Of a stretch of 64,000 nucleotides of DNA, positions 1 to 8,397 are shown in pieces. This stretch comes from Terrabacter sp. MAHUQ-38 (lineage in GTDB: Bacteria; Actinomycetota; Actinomycetes; Actinomycetales; Dermatophilaceae): positions 248,001-312,000 of the forward strand of contig NZ_JACVCU010000001.1 of assembly GCF_014518425.1 (NCBI RefSeq). The letters run 5' to 3'. Each line of letters starts with the position of its first letter. The first letter of the stretch is position 1. The notes beneath the pieces were generated by a model, which saw nothing but the letters and a program-made list of their open reading frames with translations, searched no databases and was not told the DNA's origin. Both the position numbers and the translations under genes were made by a program.

Positions 1-150
1 ACGGCGCCGTGCAGCGCGAACGGCGCGGGCGGCAGTGCGCGGCTGCGACGGGTCGGCTCGGGCAGCTCGTCGGTGATCCCCCTCGCGTACGCCTTCGCGA
101 ACGGTCCCCGTCCGCCGCGGGAACCGTTCGGCTCCCAGTGCTCCAGGGCG
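1..150 (-). other. Open reading frame at left edge, possibly a truncated gene
   Basis: Read on the minus strand, the first 150 bases are open with GC-rich third positions (codons beginning near EHWEPNGS and running off the window edge). I see no convincing start codon or ribosome binding site and recognise no family. It could be the N-terminal end of a gene lying to the left, or chance openness in GC-rich DNA. Confidence 0.2.
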
Positions 151-193
151 GACTTCGTGCCCGCTGCCGTCCGTGGAGCTCCGGGTCTGCGAC

Positions 194-1027
194 TCACAGC
201 GCCGGCCATGTGCGTGCTCCCTTCGGCACGACGACGCTGATGGTCGCGCGCTTCGTCTGCTTGTCGTCACCCTGACGCGTGGCCCACGCCGCGACGTCGC
301 GCCACCATGCCGGAGCGCCCGCCGGGAGGTCGACCTCCGGGATCGGCGCGAGGTCCGTGGGATCCCACCCGGCGGCGTACGGCGTCAGGTCGGTCGGGCC
401 CTCGGGCGCCACGTGCGCGGCGAGGTCGGGGAGGTGCTCGTTCCAGTTCGCGAGCTGCGCAGCCGTCGTCTCGGCGAGCGGCTTGCCGGACGCACGGGCG
501 AATCCCTCGGCGTACGTGGGGTGCCGGATCGACGCGAGGTGCAGGGCGGCCGCCGTGTCCGGCTGCGTCTTGCCCCAGCGCGCGTACGCCGTCGCCGCGA
601 GGTCCCCGAGGGCGACGACGGCGGTGACGTCGGTGCCGACGAGCAGGGCGTCGAGCCAGCGGTGGCGGTAGGCGGCGATGTCGTCGTTCTTCGCGTGGCG
701 GCTGCCGGCGGCCTGCCCGAAAACGCTGTAGAGGTAGACGTTGACCATGACGTATGCCGTGTGGACGCCGACCTTGGCGAGCAGCCCCTGCACGCGCTGG
801 CCGGCCTCACCGACGAGGATGCGCCGCGAGATCGACTCGTGGGTCGCGGGGTCCTGCCCGAGGACGAGCACCCGCGCGCTGCCGTCGAGCCGGCCGCGGT
901 GGAACACCGGGCCCCACTCGGTGCGGAAGTCCGCCTGCGGGTAGACGTCGTCGCCGGGGTAGTCGGCGACGAGGGACGCGAAGGGCTCGGCGACGTAGCC
1001 GACGCAGCTCTGGTGCACCACGGCCAT
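194..1027 (-). CDS. Uracil-DNA glycosylase superfamily protein
   Basis: A 277-residue protein, probably a base-excision repair glycosylase of the uracil-DNA glycosylase superfamily. GQDPATHE at residues 57-64 resembles the catalytic water-activating motif (GQDP in family 1 enzymes). RHPTY at 168-172 lies where the HPSP-like leucine loop would be expected. The ATG start is preceded by GGAGG at good spacing. It is larger than classical UDG (about 225 residues) and the motifs are only partly canonical, so substrate and activity are inferred. It stands alone, followed on the same strand by unrelated genes. Confidence 0.65.
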   Translation of the reverse strand: MAVVHQSCVGYVAEPFASLVADYPGDDVYPQADFRTEWGPVFHRGRLDGSARVLVLGQDPATHESISRRILVGEAGQRVQGLLAKVGVHTAYVMVNVYLYSVFGQAAGSRHAKNDDIAAYRHRWLDALLVGTDVTAVVALGDLAATAYARWGKTQPDTAAALHLASIRHPTYAEGFARASGKPLAETTAAQLANWNEHLPDLAAHVAPEGPTDLTPYAAGWDPTDLAPIPEVDLPAGAPAWWRDVAAWATRQGDDKQTKRATISVVVPKGARTWPAL

Positions 1028-1112
1028 GGCAACCTCCGCCCGATCGACAGCCGTTGTCAGTGCAGGGTGTCTCGACGGTAGCCCTGATACGTCGTGCCCG
1101 TCGGTGGATTGG

Positions 1113-2450
1113 TCAGACCTCGCCGGCGGCCCTCCGGAGCAGGAGCGCCTTCTCGGCGTCGTTCTGCGTCATCTCCGCAGCGCGGGCGAACTCGGCCCGC
1201 GCCTCCTCGTCGCGGCCCAGGCGGGAGAGCAGGTCGCCGCGGACGCTCGGCAACAGGTGGTAGTCGGCGAGCGCGCCCGCCGCGACGATGCCGTCGACGA
1301 CCGCGAGCGCCTCGGCGGGGCCGTCGGCATACGACATCGCCACCGCGCGGTTGAGGTCGATGACCGGCGACGGCCGCAGGCTGCCGAGCCGCTCGTAGAG
1401 GGCGACGATCTGCGACCAGTCGGTCGCGTCTGCGGTGCGGGCGCGCGCGTGGCACGCGGCGATCGCAGCCTGCAGCACGTAGGGCCCCGGGCCGGCCGGC
1501 TCGGACATGAGGGCGGTCGCGCGGTCGAGGGTGGCGAGCGCGTGCCGGATGAGGGCCCAGTCCCACCTCGTGCGGTCCTGGTCGAGGAGCAGGACGGGCT
1601 CGCCGTCGCGGCCCATGCGCGCCCGGGTGCGCGAGGCCTGGATCTCCATGAGGGCGAGCAGGCCGTGCACCTCGGGCTCGCCGGGCGCGAGGGCAGCGAG
1701 CACGCGCCCGAGCCGGATGGCCTCCTCCATGAGGTCGCCGCGCACCCAGTCGCGACCCGTCGTCGCGGCATACCCCTCGTTGAAGATCAGGTAGACGACC
1801 TCGAGCACCGACGCGAGGCGCGGCACGAGCTCGACCCCCGACGGCACCTCGATGGTGACGCCGTCCTGGCTGAGCGTCTTCTTGGCGCGTGAGATGCGCT
1901 GCCCGATCGTCGGCTCGGTCGTGAGGAAGGCACGAGCGATCTCGCGCGTCGTGAGTCCACCGATCATCCTGAGGGTCAAGGAGATCCGCGCCTGCGCCGT
2001 GAGGACCGGGTGGCAGGCAGCGAAGATGAGGCCGAGGACGTCGTCGTCGATGTCCTCGAGCGCCGCGTCGAAGTCGGCCTCGGCCAGGTCGGCCACCCTC
2101 AGCTCCTCTGCATGTCCCACCTGCTGCAGCTTGCTCGCGAGGTTGACGTCGCGGCGGATGCGGTCGATGGCCCGCCGCCGCGCCGTCGCCGTGAGCCACG
2201 CCCCCGGCTTGCTCGGGATGCCGTCTCGCGGCCACTGCTCGAGAGCCTGCACGAACGCGTCCTGCGCGAGGTCCTCGGCGAGTCCGACGTCGCCGACGAC
2301 GCGGGCGACGACGGCGGTCACCTTGGCGGACTCCATGCGCCACACGGCCTCGAGCGTGCGCTGGACGCCGGCCGGCGGGGTCGGCGTCCGGGTGCTGTCG
2401 TCGGTCGTCTCGTCGGTCGTCTCGTCGGTGTGGTCGGCGGTGGATGACAC
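1113..2450 (-). CDS. ECF42-type RNA polymerase sigma factor with C-terminal extension
   Basis: A 445-residue sigma factor, roughly twice the size of a plain ECF sigma factor. Sigma region 2 (around residues 30-100, with AEDLAQDAFVQALEQWP) and region 4 are followed by a long helical C-terminal part of about 240 residues. That layout (DUF6596/TPR-like extension) is known for group ECF42, and the linked DGPF-domain gene fits. The start is GTG; the first 28 residues are an acidic repeat (DETTDETTDD) encoded by a 12-bp tandem repeat. It is the last gene of an operon with a reductase-like gene and a DGPF gene. A paralogue lies at 57662-58948. The signal is unknown; ECF42 proteins lack an obvious anti-sigma factor, and none is seen here. 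Confidence 0.88.
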   Translation of the reverse strand: MSSTADHTDETTDETTDDSTRTPTPPAGVQRTLEAVWRMESAKVTAVVARVVGDVGLAEDLAQDAFVQALEQWPRDGIPSKPGAWLTATARRRAIDRIRRDVNLASKLQQVGHAEELRVADLAEADFDAALEDIDDDVLGLIFAACHPVLTAQARISLTLRMIGGLTTREIARAFLTTEPTIGQRISRAKKTLSQDGVTIEVPSGVELVPRLASVLEVVYLIFNEGYAATTGRDWVRGDLMEEAIRLGRVLAALAPGEPEVHGLLALMEIQASRTRARMGRDGEPVLLLDQDRTRWDWALIRHALATLDRATALMSEPAGPGPYVLQAAIAACHARARTADATDWSQIVALYERLGSLRPSPVIDLNRAVAMSYADGPAEALAVVDGIVAAGALADYHLLPSVRGDLLSRLGRDEEARAEFARAAEMTQNDAEKALLLRRAAGEV

Positions 2451-2487
2451 CCCGCCACTCTGGCACGAACCGGTGTCACGACCTCCG

Positions 2488-3078
2488 TCAGTCGCGCACG
2501 AGCGTCACGTGGGTGACGCCAGGTGCGTGAGCCTCGGAGACCCGGCGGAACTCGGCGAGTGCCGGGTCCTGCGTGTCGAAGCACCGCACGCCCTCACCGA
2601 GCAGCGTGTGGGCGACCTGCAGGCGCAGCTCGTCGACGAGTCCGGCGGCGAGTGCCTGACCGAGCGTCGCCGGGCCGCCGAGGATGACGACATCGCGGTC
2701 ACCGGCGGCCTCGCGCGCGGCGGTCACGGCTGCGACCAGCGCGTCCGACCCGTCGTGCGGGGTCACGAGCGTGAACGTGCTGCCGCCCGCGACGACGACA
2801 GGGTCACCCGCGCGATGGGTCGGCACGAAGACCGGCATCAGCTCGAAGGTGTCGGCGCCCCAGACCTTCAGCCCGACGTCGAGCATCGTGCGCCCGAGGA
2901 CGACGGCGCCCGCCCCTGCGAACGTCGCCTCGCCGGCCGCCGTGTTGACCGGGTCGGGATCGCCGACCCACTCGTGCAGCCGTTCCCCGCGCACGCCGAG
3001 CGGGTGCTCGTCGCTCGTGCCGGGTCCGGCTCCGAAGCCGTCGAGGCTGATCGTCAGCGCTCCTCGTACGCGTCCCAC
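2488..3078 (-). CDS. Dihydrofolate reductase family (RibD C-terminal-like) protein
   Basis: A 196-residue protein of the bacterial dihydrofolate reductase/RibD C-terminal fold. The N-terminal strand with ISLDGF, the central VVLGRTM and the later DVVILGGPATLGQALAAG segment (NADPH-binding region) are typical. The start is GTG with GGAGGAGAGG just upstream. It lies between the DGPF gene (33 bp) and the ECF42 sigma gene (37 bp) on the same strand, so it is probably co-expressed with them. True folate reduction is unlikely; most relatives are uncharacterised NADPH-dependent reductases. Confidence 0.8.
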   Translation of the reverse strand: MGRVRGALTISLDGFGAGPGTSDEHPLGVRGERLHEWVGDPDPVNTAAGEATFAGAGAVVLGRTMLDVGLKVWGADTFELMPVFVPTHRAGDPVVVAGGSTFTLVTPHDGSDALVAAVTAAREAAGDRDVVILGGPATLGQALAAGLVDELRLQVAHTLLGEGVRCFDTQDPALAEFRRVSEAHAPGVTHVTLVRD

Positions 3079-3111
3079 GGTCCTCTCCTCCCGTATGCCG
3101 TGTCGCCGGGC

Positions 3112-3552
3112 TCAGCCGCGGGCGGCGTTGCGGGCGGCCTCGGCGCGCATCCTCTCCTCGCGCTCGCGCAGCTCGGGAGTGAACTCGTCGCCGAAGTCCT
3201 CGGCTGCGTAGACCTGGCGCAGCTCGAGGGCCTGGCCGGGGTCGGGCACGCAGGAGACGGGCCACTTCTTGAGCCACTCGAGGGCTTCCTCGCGCGAGCT
3301 GACGTCGATGATCGTGAAGCCGGCGATCAGCTCCTTGGCCTCGGCGAACGGCCCGTCGGTGACGACCCAGTCGCCGTCCTCCCAGGTGACGCGGGCACCC
3401 TTGGCGGTCGGGTGCAGGCCCTGGCCGTCGATGAACACGCCCGCCTTGAGCATCTCCTCGTTGTAGGCCTGCATGTCGGCGAACTGCTGCTCGGTGCCCA
3501 TCTCGCCCTGCTCGGACTGGGGGCTGGCCGGGACGATGATCATGAAGCGCAT
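3112..3552 (-). CDS. YCII-related (DGPF domain) protein
   Basis: A 146-residue protein whose core contains VVTDGPFAEAKELIAGFTII, the DGPF signature of YCII-related proteins. These small alpha/beta-barrel proteins are typical partners of ECF41/ECF42 sigma factors; their biochemical role is not established. I chose the ATG giving MRFMIIVP, with GAGGAG 8 nt upstream; a longer open frame upstream lacks support. It is the first gene of the operon that ends with the sigma gene at 1113-2450, and a promoter candidate lies about 70 bp upstream at 3619-3647. Confidence 0.85.
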   Translation of the reverse strand: MRFMIIVPASPQSEQGEMGTEQQFADMQAYNEEMLKAGVFIDGQGLHPTAKGARVTWEDGDWVVTDGPFAEAKELIAGFTIIDVSSREEALEWLKKWPVSCVPDPGQALELRQVYAAEDFGDEFTPELREREERMRAEAARNAARG

Positions 3553-3618
3553 GTGACTCTCCTCGTGTCGGTGCTGTGTAGGTGGTGCCGGCGGGGTCGT
3601 GGCCCCCGCCTCACCCCT

Positions 3619-3647
3619 ACGTCGAACGGCACGCGCGGACTTCGACA
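3619..3647 (-). promoter_or_regulatory. Probable ECF42-dependent promoter (TGTCGA / CGAC)
   Basis: On the minus strand TGTCGA is followed after 17 bases by CGACGT. As I recall the literature, ECF42 promoters have TGTCGA at -35 and CG(A/T)C at -10. The same arrangement occurs upstream of the second ECF42 operon (60142-60170), with matching CCGTT before the -10 and GGGGTGAGG after it. It drives 3552 to 1113, implying positive autoregulation. Confidence 0.65.
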
Positions 3648-3704
3648 TGGCCGGTCGAGCTCATCCTGCGCGAGTTGATGGTGCACTCGGGCCGCGTCCC
3701 CGGG

Positions 3705-4562
3705 CTAGAGCTCGAGCCGGGCCGTCGCGGCCGACTCGACGCCGTCGCGGAACGGGATGCCGTCGCGAGCGGCCTGGGCGACGGCCTCGAGGATCGGCAC
3801 GAGGCCGTCGTCGTCGACGTGGCCGGTCACCTCGTCGGCGACGGCCTTCACCTCGTCGGGGGCGTTGCCCATCGCGACGCCCCACGCAGCCCAGTGGAGC
3901 ATCTCGAGGTCGTTGCGCTGGTCGCCACAGGCGACGGTCTGGCTCGGCTCCACCTGGAGGCGCCGACGCACGAGCTCGAGGGCGCTCGCCTTGGAGACGC
4001 CCTCGGGGTTGATGTCGAGCCAGGCCGACCAGCCGACGGCGTAGGAGACGCCGTGCAGGCCGGCGCGCTCGACCATCTCCATGAACTCCTCGGCGCTCGC
4101 CTCCGGTTGTCGCAGGGTGACACGCGTGACGGGGTGCTCGACGAGCTCCTCCCAGCTCACCTCACGCGACGCGCCCATGAGCTCGCCGTCGGGGAAGTGC
4201 TTGCTCACCTTGAAGCCGACACCGAGCTCCTCTACGGCGATGAGCGCGTCGGGCAGCTCGATGCGCAGCTTCTCGAGGACCGCCCGCGGGTCGAACGTGA
4301 TGGTGTCGATGATCGTGTAGCCCGCCGCCGCAGTCGGGTCGAGCTCGAGGGTCACGGCCCCGTTGGAGCAGATCGCGAAGCCGTGACGCAGGCCGAGCGC
4401 CTCGAGGACGGGCGTCGTCGCGATGATCGAACGTCCGGTGGCGACGACGACCTCGATGTCGTCGGGCAGGGCCTGCACGGCCTCGCGCACGCGGTCGGAG
4501 AGCTCGCCCATGTGGTTGAGCGTCGTGCCGTCGAGGTCGAGGGCGAGCAGTCGCTGTGCCAT
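3705..4562 (-). CDS. HAD-superfamily (Cof-type) phosphatase
   Basis: A 285-residue cytosolic hydrolase. LALDLDGTTL near the N-terminus is the HAD motif I with the nucleophilic and acid/base aspartates; VVVATGRS carries motif II; VACGDQRNDLEML near residue 225 is motif III/IV of the Cof (C2B cap) subfamily. Substrate is unknown; relatives act on sugar phosphates or flavin/pyridoxal phosphates. The ATG is placed 6 nt after a TACCGT -10-like hexamer, so the mRNA is probably leaderless; an upstream in-frame start is less likely. Confidence 0.85.
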   Translation of the reverse strand: MAQRLLALDLDGTTLNHMGELSDRVREAVQALPDDIEVVVATGRSIIATTPVLEALGLRHGFAICSNGAVTLELDPTAAAGYTIIDTITFDPRAVLEKLRIELPDALIAVEELGVGFKVSKHFPDGELMGASREVSWEELVEHPVTRVTLRQPEASAEEFMEMVERAGLHGVSYAVGWSAWLDINPEGVSKASALELVRRRLQVEPSQTVACGDQRNDLEMLHWAAWGVAMGNAPDEVKAVADEVTGHVDDDGLVPILEAVAQAARDGIPFRDGVESAATARLEL

Positions 4563-4582
4563 GGGGTCACGGTAGCGTCCGG

Positions 4583-5950
4583 TCACGCCAGCCGGCCGAG
4601 CGCGTCCTCGATGCCGCGGTGCAGCGTCGGGTACGCATAGATCATCGACCGGAGCCGGTCGACCGGCACCTGGCCGTGGACCGCGACGGCGAGCGCGCCG
4701 AGGACCTCGCCCCCGGCAGGTCCCATCGTCGTCGCGCCCACGAGGACGCCGCGCTCTGCGTCGGCGACGACCTTGATGAAGCCATCGGCCCTGGCGATCC
4801 AGCCGCGGGTCGTCTCACCGAGCGGCGTGACGCCGACCCGTACGTCCGCCAGGCTGTCGCGCGCCTGCTTCTCGGTCAGGCCCACGGCGCCGACCTCGGG
4901 ATCAGTGAAGGTGACGCGCGGGAGGGCGGCATACTCCGCCGGCGGACCGTCGTCTCCGAGGACGTCACGGATGACGACACCTGCCTGGTACATCGACACG
5001 TGGGTGAAGGCGCCCCGGCCGGTGATGTCGCCGACGGCCCAGACGCCGTCGGTCACCCGGCACCGGTCGTCGACGGGCGCTGTGCGGGCGTCCTCGGGCA
5101 CACCGACCCGGTCCAGACCGACGGCGGCGGGGTCGGCGCGACGGCCCGCGGCGACGAGCAGCTTCTCGGCCGTGAGCGTCGACCCGTCGGCAAGGTGGAT
5201 CGTGAAGGTCGACCCGTCGTGTCGGACCTTCTCGGCGCCGACGCCCTGCAGCACGGTGACGCCGTCGGCCTCGAGGGCGGTCTTCAGAGCCTCGGACGCC
5301 TCGGGCTCCTCGTGCGCGAGGATGCGGTCGCCGGCCTCGACGATCGTGACGTCGACCCCGAACCGGGCCACAGCCTGGCCCAGCTCGCAGCCGATGGCGC
5401 CGCCTCCGAGGACGACGAGCGACGCGGGCAGCTCGGCGGCCTCGATGATCTCGTGGTTGGTCCAGAAGGGCGTGTCGGCCAGACCGTCGACGCGCGGGAC
5501 CACGGTCGTCGTGCCGGTGTTGACGACGACGCCCTTCGTCGCGGTGTACGCCGTGCCGTCGACGTCGACACGGCCGGGTCCCGAGATGGTGCCCGTGCCG
5601 CGCACGAAGGTCGCGCCCTTGCCGGTCAGCCGGTCGACGGCGACCTGGTCGTTCCAGCTGTCGGTGGCCTCCTCGCGGATCCGCTTCGCGACGACGGACC
5701 AGTCCGGGGTCACCCGGCCGACCGAGCCCGCGAGGCCTTCGACCCTGCGCGCCTCGGCCAGCGCGTCTGCGGCGCGGACCATCATCTTCGACGGGATGCA
5801 GCCCCAGTAGGGACACTCGCCCCCGACGAGCCGGTGGTCTACTCCCAGGACCGAGAGCCCACGCTCTGCAAGGGTGCCCGCGACGTGTTCGCCCCCCGGT
5901 CCGAGTCCGATGACGATGACGTCGAACGAGCGCTCCGTGTCGTTGGCCAT
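4583..5950 (-). CDS. FAD/NAD(P)-dependent disulfide oxidoreductase (lipoamide dehydrogenase/mercuric reductase type)
   Basis: A 455-residue two-dinucleotide-binding flavoprotein. VIGLGPGGEHVAGTLAERGL at the N-terminus is the FAD site, and CPYWGC followed by IPSK is the redox-active disulfide (usual form CxxxxC). LGGGAIGCELGQ is the NAD(P) site, and the C-terminal dimerisation domain ends with YPTLHRGIEDALG, containing the usual catalytic His region. No linked 2-oxoacid dehydrogenase or mer genes are seen, so it is not clearly E3 or mercuric reductase; a general thiol/quinone reductase is possible. Its start lies inside the 3' end of the upstream EamA gene. Confidence 0.85.
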   Translation of the reverse strand: MANDTERSFDVIVIGLGPGGEHVAGTLAERGLSVLGVDHRLVGGECPYWGCIPSKMMVRAADALAEARRVEGLAGSVGRVTPDWSVVAKRIREEATDSWNDQVAVDRLTGKGATFVRGTGTISGPGRVDVDGTAYTATKGVVVNTGTTTVVPRVDGLADTPFWTNHEIIEAAELPASLVVLGGGAIGCELGQAVARFGVDVTIVEAGDRILAHEEPEASEALKTALEADGVTVLQGVGAEKVRHDGSTFTIHLADGSTLTAEKLLVAAGRRADPAAVGLDRVGVPEDARTAPVDDRCRVTDGVWAVGDITGRGAFTHVSMYQAGVVIRDVLGDDGPPAEYAALPRVTFTDPEVGAVGLTEKQARDSLADVRVGVTPLGETTRGWIARADGFIKVVADAERGVLVGATTMGPAGGEVLGALAVAVHGQVPVDRLRSMIYAYPTLHRGIEDALGRLA

Positions 5951-6870
5951 GGCACAGCCTTACCTGCCGACGGGGTGCGCGTCGAGCCGCGCCGGGCGGC
6001 GACGGCCCGGCGCACCGGCTCCTGGGCAGCGAGGACGCTCGCGACGACGAGCGCCATGGCGACGAGGTGGACCGGACCGAAGTGCTCGCCGAGGAGGACG
6101 ACGCCGAGGAGCACGCCGACGACGGGGTTGACGAGGCCGATGATCGAGGCCGACGTCGGGCCGAGGACCGCGAGACCGTGGAACCACAGGACGTAGGCGA
6201 GGCCGCTCCCGACCAGTCCGAGGTAGACCAGTGCGACGACTGCCGGGAGGTCGAGGGCCGGCGGCGCACCTTCGACGACCAGCCCGATGGGCAGGAGCAC
6301 GAGGCCACCGGCGACGAGCTGCCAGGCCGTCATGGTGACGACGCCGTCGGACGGGGCCCAGGCCCTCGTGAGCACGAAGCCGAACGAGGACAGCACGACG
6401 GCGAGGAACCCGGCGCCCAGGCCGATGGGGTCGAGCGGCTTGTCGAGGCCGTTCTGCAGGACGAGCATGCCGACCCCGACGAGGCCGACGAGTCCGGCTG
6501 CCGAGGAGACCCGCGCCGGCCGTTGGCTCAGCAGGAGCCAGGTGACTCCCATCGTCATGACGGGCGCCGTGGCGACGAGGGTCGCGCCGAGGCCGCTTGG
6601 GAGCCGGTAGGCAGCGACGAAGAGGAGCGCGTAGAAGAACCCGATGTTGAGGGCACCGAGCACGAGGGAGCGCCACCACCAGTCACGGCGGGGTAGCCGG
6701 CGCAGCCAGAGCAGCATGAGCAGGCCTACGGGCAGGGCGCGCGCGGTCGCGGCGAAGAGCGGACGGTCGGGGGGCAGCCACTCCTGCGTCACGGCATACG
6801 TCGATCCCCAGATGGCGGCAGGCAGCGCGGTCAACGCGATCGTGCCCCAGCCGCGGCGGTTGCCTTCCAT
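5839..6870 (-). CDS. EamA/DMT-family membrane transporter
   Basis: A 343-residue integral membrane protein with about ten hydrophobic segments in two homologous halves, typical of drug/metabolite transporters; GSTYAVTQEW in the first helix is characteristic. The substrate is unknown. The ATG at 6870 follows a minus-strand TAGTTT hexamer by 7 nt, indicating a leaderless transcript. It is divergent from a MarR regulator, which probably controls it through the palindromes in the 39-bp gap. The reading frame continues about 112 bp into the next gene in another frame, adding a Ser/Arg-rich tail that looks non-native for the family. Confidence 0.85.
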   Translation of the reverse strand: MEGNRRGWGTIALTALPAAIWGSTYAVTQEWLPPDRPLFAATARALPVGLLMLLWLRRLPRRDWWWRSLVLGALNIGFFYALLFVAAYRLPSGLGATLVATAPVMTMGVTWLLLSQRPARVSSAAGLVGLVGVGMLVLQNGLDKPLDPIGLGAGFLAVVLSSFGFVLTRAWAPSDGVVTMTAWQLVAGGLVLLPIGLVVEGAPPALDLPAVVALVYLGLVGSGLAYVLWFHGLAVLGPTSASIIGLVNPVVGVLLGVVLLGEHFGPVHLVAMALVVASVLAAQEPVRRAVAARRGSTRTPSAGKAVPWPTTRSARSTSSSSDSDRGANTSRAPLQSVGSRSWE

Positions 6871-6876
6871 GGAAGG
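6863..6876. promoter_or_regulatory. Palindrome overlapping the EamA start codon (operator candidate)
   Basis: CCTTCCATGGAAGG is a perfect 14-bp palindrome whose centre contains the EamA start codon. With the next base pairs its half-site reads TACCTTC on the minus strand, close to TATCTTC in the neighbouring palindrome. It is probably a second binding site of the divergent MarR regulator. Confidence 0.45.
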
Positions 6877-6881
6877 TAAAC

Positions 6882-6899
6882 TATCTTCTAGGGAAGATA
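6882..6899. promoter_or_regulatory. Palindromic MarR operator candidate
   Basis: TATCTTC-TAGG-GAAGATA, perfect 7-bp arms with a 4-bp centre, lies in the short divergent gap. It overlaps the -10 elements of both genes (TATATT for the regulator, TAGTTT for EamA). MarR proteins bind such dyads, so reciprocal repression is the natural inference. Confidence 0.65.
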
Positions 6900-6909
6900 T
6901 ATTCCAGCC

Positions 6910-7404
6910 ATGGACCATGTGGACCACGCGCAGCACGTCGTCGACCAGTGGGCGGCCGTCCGGCCCGACCTCGACGCGTCACCCGTGCTCGTCATCGGGC
7001 GGCTGCACCGCGTCGCCCTGGCCCTGACGGCCGAGCTCGTCAAGGTCTACAACGCCCACGGGCTCGGCGAGGGCGACTTCGACGTGCTGGCGACGCTCCG
7101 CAGGACCGGCGAGCCGTTCGAGCTCACGCCGACCGAGCTCATGGACCAGACGATGGTGACGTCGGGCGCTGTGACCAAGCGCCTCGACCGGCTCGAGGGC
7201 GCGGGTCTCGTCGAGCGGCGCATCTCGGACGGCGACCGGCGCAGCCGCATCGTCGCGCTGACCGACAAGGGGCGCCGGCTCATCGACCGGGCGGCGCCCG
7301 AGCACTTCGCCAACGAGGTCCGCCTGCTCGAGCCGCTGACGCCGAGTGAGCGACGCGCTCTCGCCACGCTGCTCGGCAAGCTCGGTGGCTCGCTCGGCGT
7401 CTGA
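6910..7404 (+). CDS. MarR-family transcriptional regulator
   Basis: A 164-residue winged-helix regulator. The DNA-binding part (about residues 60-120) contains TPTELMDQTMVTSGAVTKRLDRLEGAGLVERR, shown here in pieces: recognition helix around TSGAVTKRLDRL and wing around GDRRSRIVALTDKG. The ATG is 6 nt after TATATT, so it is probably leaderless. It presumably represses the divergent EamA transporter and itself in response to a small ligand exported by that transporter. Confidence 0.88.
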   Translation: MDHVDHAQHVVDQWAAVRPDLDASPVLVIGRLHRVALALTAELVKVYNAHGLGEGDFDVLATLRRTGEPFELTPTELMDQTMVTSGAVTKRLDRLEGAGLVERRISDGDRRSRIVALTDKGRRLIDRAAPEHFANEVRLLEPLTPSERRALATLLGKLGGSLGV

Positions 7405-7432
7405 CCCGGCCACACGGCATACGCTCGCGGCC

Positions 7433-8167
7433 ATGACGCTGACGACCTTCGCGCTGCTCGGTGTGGCGGCTCTGCTCGTCGGTTTCGCCAAGACCGCGAT
7501 CGGCGGCGTCGGGAGCATCGCCATCGCGATCTTCGCCATCGCCCTGCCGACTCGGGAGTCCACGGCCGCGATCCTGCTGCTCCTCCTCGTCGGTGACGTC
7601 GTCGCCGTCTGGCACTACCGGCGCCATGCGGACCTCGCGATGCTGAAGCGACTCATCCCGGCCGTCCTGCCCGGTCTGGCCCTCGGCGCCCTCTTCCTCG
7701 CGTGGGTGGACGACACCACACTGCGTCGGTGCATCGGGGTGCTGCTGCTGGTCCTCGCGGCACTCCAGCTCGTCCTGTCGTGGCGCTCCCCCGACACGGC
7801 CCGCATCGGCTCCTCGCGCACCGCGGCGATCGGAACCGGCGTCGCAGCCGGCTTCGCGACCATGACGGCCAACGCGGCGGGGCCCGTGATGACCCTCTAC
7901 CTCGTCGCACAGGGCGTCGAGAAGCACCGGTTCCTCGGCACGAGCGCCCTCTTCTTCTTCGGGGTCAACCTCTGCAAGGTGCCCTTCAGCGCCGGGCTGG
8001 GTCTGTTCAACCTCGACACCCTCGGGCGCACGGCCCTGCTCATCCCGATCGTGCTCGTCGGTTGCTGGGTCGGCCTGCACACGGCACGCCGGCTCAGCCA
8101 GGCGCGGTTCGACCAGGCCGTGCTCGCCGCGACCGTCGTCTCGGCCCTGGCGCTCGTCGTCCGCTGA
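7433..8167 (+). CDS. TauE/SafE-family sulfite/organosulfur exporter-like permease
   Basis: A 244-residue membrane protein with about eight hydrophobic segments in two repeats; GVAALLVGFAKTAIGG near the N-terminus and GFATMTANAAGPVMTLYL mid-protein are hallmarks of the TauE/SafE (DUF81) family. It likely transports small anions; the substrate is unknown. The chosen ATG follows TACGCT by 7 nt, which favours this start over an upstream frame overlapping marR. It lies 28 bp after marR but apparently has its own promoter. Confidence 0.85.
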   Translation: MTLTTFALLGVAALLVGFAKTAIGGVGSIAIAIFAIALPTRESTAAILLLLLVGDVVAVWHYRRHADLAMLKRLIPAVLPGLALGALFLAWVDDTTLRRCIGVLLLVLAALQLVLSWRSPDTARIGSSRTAAIGTGVAAGFATMTANAAGPVMTLYLVAQGVEKHRFLGTSALFFFGVNLCKVPFSAGLGLFNLDTLGRTALLIPIVLVGCWVGLHTARRLSQARFDQAVLAATVVSALALVVR

Positions 8168-8397
8168 CGCCCGGGAGGGCGCGCCCTGCTGGAACGTCAC
8201 CAACACACGGGCCGACGGTGCGACGACCCGAGAAACGCACGCACAGTGGGCAGGCCGTGGCAGACGTGCGCCCGGCAGACAGGCGCGGTGGGTCGGCGAG
8301 GGGCGCACCCCTCTTGACGCTCGAATCTCTGGCCGATGCCGGCGAATTCGCCCATGCAGCAGCGCCGGTCGCGGTGCGCGCCGCATGCATTTCGCGC

